NCBI RefSeq assembly: GCF_009727055.1
Contig: NC_052349.1
Coordinates: forward strand, 37,413,993-37,477,992
Source of the DNA: Benincasa hispida
Taxonomy: Eukaryota; Streptophyta; Magnoliopsida; Cucurbitales; Cucurbitaceae
Direction: 5' to 3'
DNA length: 64,000 nt
Below the pieces are notes generated by a model. That model searched no databases. It saw only the letters and a list, made by a program, of their open reading frames with translations, and had not been told where the DNA came from. Made by a program: the position numbers and the translations under genes. Shown here piece by piece: positions 56,793 to 64,000 of the stretch (positions are counted from its first letter, which is position 1; each line of letters starts with the position of its first letter).

Positions 56793-57769
56793 AGGCTCTC
56801 TTCAATAAGATCCTTCATAGACAACATTTAGAAAGTTGGGAGGAAAGAAATCGAACAAGAAGTTAGGATCCTCGATTAACCTCTTACCTCCACTCTCAAA
56901 TAAATTCTTCTTCAATTGAGCTTCATTATTTTTCAAGGAGTTGTTAAAATAGAAACTAACAATGCTCTCTAGAAGGTATCATCCCACTTACTATTTTAAA
57001 TAAAAAATAAAAAAAAACTTAGTGGTTGGAAAACCATAGCAATATTAAAAAGTTCAAATGAAACAACAATAAAAGACTAGGGATACTTATTTGGAAGAAC
57101 AACAAATATTAAAATCGATTCAAACATACTCAAAACAACAAGGTAATAATGTATGCTTATTTGAAATTGATTAGAAAAAAAATTGGTTTCAAAAGACCGA
57201 TATATCAATTAAAATAAGGGTTTAAAGAGTTCTTCCTATGAAAGATATAAAACAACATAAAAATAGAGTGATAAATAATAAAATCACAAAATCGAAATAC
57301 ATACAAGAAGGGAACAGGGAAAAAATAATTAGATTAGTTATTAATTGATATTTGAAAATAGAGTCTAAAATACACACACACAAAAAATAATGTTGGTAAG
57401 ATGGAACAATTAAATAAATTTAGAATCGAAAAATAAAAATTTCACTAAAATTCAAAAGACCGCTTGATCCCAAATTTTTTTTTGGGTTGAACCACCTTCA
57501 TTATCAAATCTATAACCAATCAGATTTAGTTACACAATATTTACATATTATGGAAGGCATCTTGAGATTTCAAAAAAGTTTGATCACGTGGAAAATAGAA
57601 AGTTTGCTATATTTTTTAAGATTTTCTTATTTTGTTATATTTTCAAATGGAAGTGTAATTTGTGCTACATGACTCAATTTCCATACTTTTTTAGTTCAAC
57701 AATTGTGGCATTGAGATTTTAAACTTTGGATAATATATGTCAATTTTTGCTAACATCTTCATTTAGGGG
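56793..57769. other. AT-rich intergenic sequence
   Basis: No gene or structured repeat recognised. The frame 57487-57672 has no family signature. Confidence 0.5.
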
Positions 57770-58215
57770 ATATTTGGCTCACCAACATGAGATAGTTAAG
57801 TTGGTATAATATACCAACCCAGTGTTTGGTCCACCAACTTTAGGGTCTGACAACAAGCTCCCGCAACCAACTCCAAGATCACTTTCATGTGACCAATTTC
57901 TGAGTCTAACAATCACCTATGACTACAAAATCCGGCAAAAATCACCTTTGATAATAGACTTTGACGACCACCTTCAACTTCAGGCTCCAACAACCACCTC
58001 CGACGATAAACTCCAAAGACAATCACCTTTGATGATCAACTTTGATGACCACTGCCTCTAACATTAATACCAACATTTACCTCAAGCAATCATCGGCGAA
58101 GGCCACCTTTAACGATCAACTTCAGTGACGATCACATTTGGTATCCAACTCCGACAATCACCTTGGGCAACTAACTTCAACCACCAACTTTGTTGTTCAT
58201 CTCCAACTATATATA
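57770..58215. repeat. Degenerate CAACTCC/GATCACCTTTGA repeats
   Basis: After GATATTTGGCTCACCAAC come about fifteen imperfect units around CCAACTCCGACAATCACCTT and GATGATCAACTTTGATGACC, with a loose period of about 30 bp. The same repeat type recurs at 62750-63440. Not coding on either strand, as stops and frames change between units. Confidence 0.65.
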
Positions 58216-58627
58216 TGAATCACCCAAGTATGTTTTTATTTAGTTGAATTCACATATCAAATTAGTGTTACGAATTTGAAAAAATATGTATGTGATTGAA
58301 ATGGTGGAACAAAAAGTTAAGCAAAAACAAATAAAAACAACAAATAACAAAGCAAAAACAAACAAAAATAACAAATAAAAAATAACGAAAGTATCCATAA
58401 AATAGAGGTTTGTTTTTTGAAACATTTTTTTGACAACAGTTAGTGAAAAATAGAAATATGTTCTATGATGATTCTCCAAATTTGGAGGAATTGAATATGA
58501 AATTTTTGAAGTAATTTGGTGACATTCCATTGGCTGCTAAGATAATATGGGAGATTTAATTCAAAAAAAAATTCATGACAAGGAAAATAAAGAACAGCAA
58601 TAGAAAGAGAAAAAAGAAGAAGATGAT
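58216..58627. other. AT-rich intergenic sequence
   Basis: Contains an A-rich CAAAAACAAATAAAAACAAC tract (about 58320-58380). The minus-strand frame 58240-58530 reads it as a phenylalanine/leucine-rich peptide and is not supported as a gene. Confidence 0.5.
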
Positions 58628-59981
58628 TGTTGAATGAGAAATTTTAGACCAATCACAAGTTGCCACATCATTTACTAAATTAATGATGAAATTCCAAATC
58701 ATTAAATTTAGGCTCAATTAGGAGTTGACATATGTCATGAATTGAAATTGAAGACAAATTTCGATGACGCCACGTGGTTTTATCATGACTGTTGAATCAC
58801 ATAAGATTAATTTGACCCAATTTGATATTATTATTTGGGTCAAAGTTCAACTAAGTCCAAAAATAGGCTGAATTTGACCCAAATGTCCAATCAGGCCTAA
58901 ATCCAATTAATTGGGCTCAAAGGCCAACCCCATGAACCAACCAAGCCCAAGTCCAACTAATTGGGCCGAAAGGCCAGACCCATGGATCAACCAAGCCCAA
59001 GCCCACCTGTGAACTCTATAAATAGATAAGCTCTCCTCATTTGGAGGGGTCAGCAATTCTAAACTTCAAAGAGCTTAAAGAGAATTCTTTACAATCAGAA
59101 GACTCCTTGACTCTTGAAGTTGACCACACCTGAAGACTGAAGTCCTTCGAAGATACAAGCATCTAGAGACTGAAATCCTTTGAAGATACAAGCAATTCTA
59201 TATTTAGAGAATCCAAAGAGAATTCATCAACAAGCAGAAGACTCCCAAGACTCCTAAAGCTACACTCTTAGAAGATAGAAGACCCTTAAAGACTGAAATC
59301 CTTCGGAGATACAAATATTCTTCCAAAACTTCAACTTCACAATCATCACATGCTTCGCTTCCTCAAATCAAGCGTACGCATTCAACTGAGAGAGAATCAG
59401 AGGATCAAGTACTAGAGATTGAACCACATCGCATCAAATCAACTTCAACATCAATACAAACTTAAGTTCAACTCCACGAAACAAGTTTCTTCAGAAGCCT
59501 CGTGCGGATAATAATCCTCCAAGAGGATCAATAAGCCCAAAGGCCGATCTTCCAAGAAAATCAACAAGTTCAAAGACCGATCATTCAAGAAGATCAATAA
59601 GCCCAAAGGCCGATCATCCAAGAAAATCAACAAGTCCAAAGACCGATCCTCCAAGAAGATCAATAAGCCTAAAGGTCGATCATCCAAGAAGATCATCAAG
59701 CCCAAAGGCCGATTATCCAAGAAGATATCACCCAAGAAGATCAACGAGCCCAAAGGCCGATCACCCAAGAAGATCAACGAGCCCAAAGGCCGATCACCCA
59801 AGAAGATCAACAAGCCCAAAGGCCGATCGTTGAAGAAGATCAACTAGCTTAAAGTTTATAGTTTATTTTGAAAGCATCAAAATACTGTGTACTAGAGATT
59901 GTACTCACTTTCCACAAAATTAATACAAATACAAAGTTCAAGTTCCATGAAATAAATTTCTCTTGAAATCTCGTGCGAACA
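58628..59981 (+). mobile_element. Solo LTR with internal minisatellite
   Basis: TGTTGAATGAG...GTGCGAACA, 1354 bp, flanked by perfect ATGAT (58623-58627 and 59982-59986). TATA box TATAAATA at 59017-59024 gives plus sense. Upstream, U3 carries a GGGCTCAAAGGCCAACCC-type repeat (58915 and 58975). Downstream are short direct repeats (AGACTGAAATCCTTTGAAGA, AATCAACTTCAACATC-like) and the 33-bp minisatellite. No internal region, primer site or polypurine tract is seen, so it is a solo LTR. The family is not assigned; the end resembles copia elements. Confidence 0.85.
59525..59850. repeat. 33-bp minisatellite in the solo LTR
   Basis: About ten units of 33 bp around CCCAAAGGCCGATCATCCAA plus GAAGATCAACAAG; one unit is shortened (15 bp between 59722 and 59740). 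All changes in length are multiples of three, so a 130-codon minus frame (59451-59843) and a plus-strand SPKADHPRRST-like reading both stay open. Because it sits in an LTR and has no start context or homology, I do not call a gene. Confidence 0.9.
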
Positions 59982-59986
59982 ATGAT

Positions 59987-60437
59987 AATGATGAAATTTA
60001 TGGTGAAAAATTAGGAATCAAAAGTTCTAATTTCTGTTTTGTTTCCAATTTTATTTATCCATGTTCGTGCAAGAAATATAATGCGTCAATTGTTGTTCAT
60101 TACCAAAAAGAAAGAAAAAAAAAAGAAAAAAAGAAAAAAGTTAAAAGTTAAAAGAAAAAGAAATACAATCTATATTTTATTCAAACAAGGATAGATAGAA
60201 TTATTTAATAAAAAAAAGTTTAAAAACAAAAATAGTCATCACAAAAGCAGATTATTTAGAATTCAAAAAACTACATCAGATACCCCTGACATATGAACTC
60301 ATCTTTGCACCCCAAACACAGACATATGAACTCAGACAAAACAACTCTACACCCCAAACACAGACATGAACTCTCCAGACATATAAACTCCATAGACATA
60401 TGAACTCCATAAAGGAACTCTTATCAAAGAGAACCTA
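59987..60437. other. Intergenic sequence with ACCCCAAACACAGACATATG repeats
   Basis: A purine-rich AAAGAAAAAG stretch (60108-60160), then three to four copies of a word around CCCCAAACACAGACATATGA and GAACTC. No gene. Confidence 0.55.
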
Positions 60438-62540
60438 TGAGCAGAAGCAAGATCGTTAAAATTCATTATGACAAAATTACAAGCATTCACAAACATATAA
60501 GCCAGTTATGCATCTATTGACAAATTACGGCATGTTTCCATAAATAAATACAAAGGGACGAGAGACATACCTTTTGAAGAACTCTTCTTCAACTTTCTCT
60601 CGCTCTCGTGGAAGAACTAGGACCAGCAACCTCTCACTATCACTGCAATCGTCTACCCAAATCTCTCGTTGTCGCTTAGCACACGTACAATCTTCTCCAC
60701 GAACAAGCAGCCTCTTGAACACCGCCACTCAGTGACCTTGGTATTCTTAGAGTGAGAATCTAGGAGGTGTGGGCTCTATTGGATTTGGTAGAGGGAAGGA
60801 GGAAACAACGATATCACTCAACGACCAAGCAAGTGGGTGTCTATCATGTAGACTGTGGTGCTTGATTGTTTAATAAAGGAACACGATCGTTTAGGAAAAA
60901 TGGCTTGATCATTTACACGATCATTTAGTAAAGCTCACTTAGGCAGTAAATCTTTACACGACCATTTAGACAAAAGCGCGTGTACACGATCGTTTAGACA
61001 AACACTTGAAACTGTCATGTAGTCTCTCGTGAGCTAAACGATAGGTAGTATACTCAAATGATGCGATGCTACGATTATTTTTCAGAAAAATGAAAACATT
61101 TTTCATTTTATCCTTCAATTATGAAAACTGAATACAACTTCTCACTTTCACGCACGGTTAAGGAGAAATCACCAACAATTATCTCATAATTTTTTTAATT
61201 ATAAATAAATATAATAACTAACTTATCATATTATATTTATAACCTATAGTTTTAATATCACATCATATGCAACATTTAAACTATAGTCTTTTTCTCCTTT
61301 ACTTGATATAAATCATATTTATACCATTTTCCTCCAATAATGTATCTCATACATCATGTCAACTATATCATATATAATTAAACCAGCTTAATCATATCAT
61401 ATATAATCAAACTCCCTCTTGTCAATTTGAACACTTCAAACTGATCCAAAAACTAATTCTCAACTTGAATCCATTGAGCTATCGAGGGGACCTTATGGAC
61501 CTGTAGCTTGAAGCTTTAACGGTACGTGAATAGCTGACTAAACACTTTACCACGAGATCTACCATCCGTTAACTGTCGGACACTCCACTAAAAATCGACA
61601 GTTGTACTCTTCTCACCACAGATATCTGTTTGTGTCCATCGGATATAACCAGTTAACAATACGATAATCCTTCATAGATACTCGTAAGTACAGCTGGACA
61701 AATTTACCATTTTGCCTCTGTAGTTACATCTAACTCCTTAAGTATCATTGATCCCTCTAATGAACAATACATCATAGTCATACTATGAGTGGACACCTCT
61801 CGAGCCATGAAAAGATGTGTAGCACCACATCGTTCAAGCCCCGGAATCAGCCCTTAAGGGAGCAATCTATCTACTTACCCCTACTTCGGGGAATGAGTGA
61901 ATTCCATCTTGTGTAGCTAAGTTCCCAGCTCCCCAATCAGACGAATCCCCAAAGTGGTAGGTTTGAGTCGACAATCTGGCCACTTGCACCCATGCAAATC
62001 AAAAGACCACCCTCAAAGGCAAGAGTTTCCAACTCACTCAGGAATAAGGTCATGTTACCTATGGTCATCCTAGTGAAGTGAAGTCTCTATCTTGAACGAC
62101 ATTATATAACGAGACTAAAAAATTCGTGGTCCGGTCTTATACAAACTCCTTTGTATAGGACACCCTCGCTTGTATGTCTCCACATGAATGATCAGGATCA
62201 GACCATCTGTAGCACGTCACAACACTTGTAACTATCAACAAAACGGGTCGCATTCATACTGTCACTAGGATAAGGTTTCCCTCCTATATCCATATACTAC
62301 AAACCATTTTGGTTATCATTTAAGGCATAATCCACCTATATGTCTTCACATACATGCTTAAGTTACAGCGACAACCAAGGATCTTAGTTTATTGGTTTGT
62401 GATAAAGCAATTAAAACATCGCATGTTTCATAGACAACAGTGAAGAAAATATCTCATATTATTACATCACAAGCGTTTGTTCAATACAGATGTCTATAAA
62501 CTACAGGATCCAACAAGAGTTTAAGGCATCAACCCCAACA
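60438..62540 (-). mobile_element. LTR of the TGTTGGG family
   Basis: In minus sense it starts TGTTGGGGTTGATGCC and ends GATCTTGCTTCTGCTCA, 2103 bp, close in layout to 24380-26392 (shared CTTGGTATTCTTAGAGTGAG-like block, CTCCACTAAA, CCTTAAGGGAGCAATCTATC). No flanking duplication found (ACCTA left, CTTCA right) and no internal region, so it is a rearranged or inter-element-recombined solo LTR. The minus frame 60525-60728 is inside the LTR and not supported. Confidence 0.75.
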
Positions 62541-63790
62541 CTTCAAACATTATATCTCAACTTAGTACCCCAAACATCTCCTTAGATAAAAATAAACTCT
62601 TAGAGGGTGTTTAAGGTTCCAAATTTGGGTAGGTTAAGTGAGTTATAATAACTCAATCAGTGTTTGAAGTGTGTATTAAACTAATGGGGAGTAAGGGTTA
62701 TTTTAATGTTTGTTTTGCTACAGTAAAGCTATTTGCAACTCGGCGATTAAAATAGCCAACCATCACTCTCTCTAATGTTTTCAATAACTACACCTACCAA
62801 CAACCAACTCCAACGATCACCTTTGATGATCAACTTGCGATCTTCTCCAGCGAAGACAATCTCTGACACCCAATTTCGACTACAACCACCTCTGATGACT
62901 AGCTTCGACAGCCAACTCAAGAAAAGACCACCTCTGACTCCCAACTTCAACGATGACCACTTTTGACGTCTAGCTCTGATGATTTCTTTCAACGACCGAC
63001 TATAGTGATCACTCTGATGACTAGTTCATGGTGTTTAATAGTCTTTTTTTTATAGTAGTTTAATATTAATCGAAACACTTTAAGTGTAGAAAATCAAACA
63101 AACTTGTGTATAAAATTAAACAACTAAACCACCTATGATGTCCAATTCAGTGACAACTACCTTCGACAGCCAACTCCAATAATATCCTTCGATGAAAAAC
63201 TATTCAACGAACTATATTGGCCAACTTTAGTTATCATTTTGGCAGTCAACTCAAATGAAGACTACTTCCTACCCCTAACTTTGACAACATATGTCCACCT
63301 CCAGCCATTAGCTCCCATGCCAACCTATGTGACCAACTTCGATTATCCCTCTAACGGGCAACTCTAGTGAAAACCACCTTCAGTCCCTAATTTCAGCGAC
63401 TAGCCCCAATGTTCGACGACCAACATAGACGACTACCTTTGGTAACCAATTCATATTATTTAATGTCTTTTTTTTTATAGCAATTTAACACTAATATAGA
63501 TGTTTTGAGCATAACAAATAAAAAAAACTCGTGTATAAAAGCACCTTTGAAACCAACTTGTATAACATTTTGAAACATAGGACTAGATGGAAACGAAACT
63601 CAAAACCTATGGACCAACAACATATTTTTCCCCTTCCTTTCTCATATTATTTTTTGTTTTTTATTTCTTTTTCAGTTTAATTTATGTTCTTAAGAAAATT
63701 AAACCAAACATGTAGGGAAATGATTATTTTTCAGATTTTTATTTAGATCTATAAATGAACAAAATAAATTCTTATACAAACAAAAAAAAG
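62541..63790. repeat. Degenerate repeats and ~425-bp tandem duplication
   Basis: Begins with GTTTAAGGTTCCAAATTTGG, a MITE-like AT/GT section, then the same CCAACTCCAACGATCACCTT/GATGACCA repeats as at 57770-58215. A larger block with TTTAATAGTC...TTTTTTATAG and CTTGTGTATAAAATT recurs at 63029 and 63450 (about 425 bp apart), so the repeat region was itself duplicated. Overlapping frames at 62747-62992 and 62775-62966 lie in it and are not genes. Confidence 0.6.
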
Positions 63791-63794
63791 TTTA

Positions 63795-63975
63795 ATTAAA
63801 AAAACAACACAACGTAGTTCCCGATTCCATCTCAAAATCAATTGACAATTAAAGGAGTAACTCTCTATCTTAGAAAAAGTGTGAGTCCCCTGTGGTTCCC
63901 GATTCCATCTCAAAATCAATTAACAATGAAAAGAGTAACTCATCTATCTTATAAAGAGAGTGAGTCCCCTTAATT
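63795..63975. repeat. ~80-bp tandem duplication at window end
   Basis: GTTCCCGATTCCATCTCAAA...GTGTGAGTCCCCT occurs at about 63815 and 63894 with few differences. The sequence continues to the window edge with AATGTGGGATTCTCAACC, and the repeat may extend beyond it. Confidence 0.8.
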
Positions 63976-64000
63976 TTTTCAATGTGGGATTCTCAACCAA

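Noticed and set aside
59451..59843. 130-codon minus-strand frame with repeated DRPLGLLIFL-like units
   Set aside because: It is the reverse reading of the LTR minisatellite; the LTR is bounded by a perfect duplication and has no gene context.

Overview
The window is repeat-dense plant nuclear DNA with no recognisable host gene. The organism is an angiosperm, probably a eudicot. The evidence is Athila-type Ty3/gypsy elements primed by tRNA-Asp, copia-type LTRs beginning TGTTGGG, a CACTA (En/Spm) transposase relic and several MITE-like elements in AT-rich sequence. Some LTR families gave me an impression of a cucurbit, but I cannot name a species from sequence alone.

Layout. 1-14.3 kb: a roughly 1-kb tandem array (three full units and a partial one), an N gap at 3854-3878, and an inverted, noisier copy of the same array running to 8004. 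After this come an Athila-like LTR with a gag-protease relic (7879 to about 11.88 kb) and a gypsy LTR that ends at 14284. The LTR ends at 3634 and 14284 carry the same GGAGT duplication, so one insertion is split by a probable assembly fold-back. 14.3-28 kb: a solo LTR with near-perfect target duplication, three MITE-like elements, a truncated copia element, and a gypsy LTR broken by another LTR. 28-53.5 kb: a clear nest. An old element D has one LTR split by Athila element B (minus strand, 29378-40557, TSD CATTT) and the other split by Athila element A (plus strand, 41383-53223, TSD GAACC). A's 3' LTR is in turn split by an internally deleted B-family copy (50769-52760, TSD GTCAT). 53.5-64 kb: a deleted CACTA element, two more LTRs of the family at 24.4 kb, a solo LTR carrying a 33-bp minisatellite (58628-59981, TSD ATGAT), and degenerate minisatellite-rich DNA.

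A and B still show gag, zinc knuckle, protease, RT, RNase H and integrase in the normal gypsy order. Stops, frameshifts and lost catalytic residues make both non-autonomous. The nesting gives an order of events: D first, then B and A separately, then the B-family copy inside A.

The most important practical result concerns assembly quality. Five exact 38-bp copies of the Nextera transposase mosaic-end dimer (the mate-pair junction adapter) are embedded in the sequence at 13474, 13632, 32661, 43680 and 55071, each beside duplicated or mismatched flanks. Together with the palindrome around the N gap, they show that several joins here are probably artificial. I found no convincing undescribed host system. 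The more unusual biological signals are shared by the Athila-like elements: a hairpin at the LTR start, a stem-loop beside the polypurine tract, and a paired motif of about 45 bp between pol and the 3' LTR.
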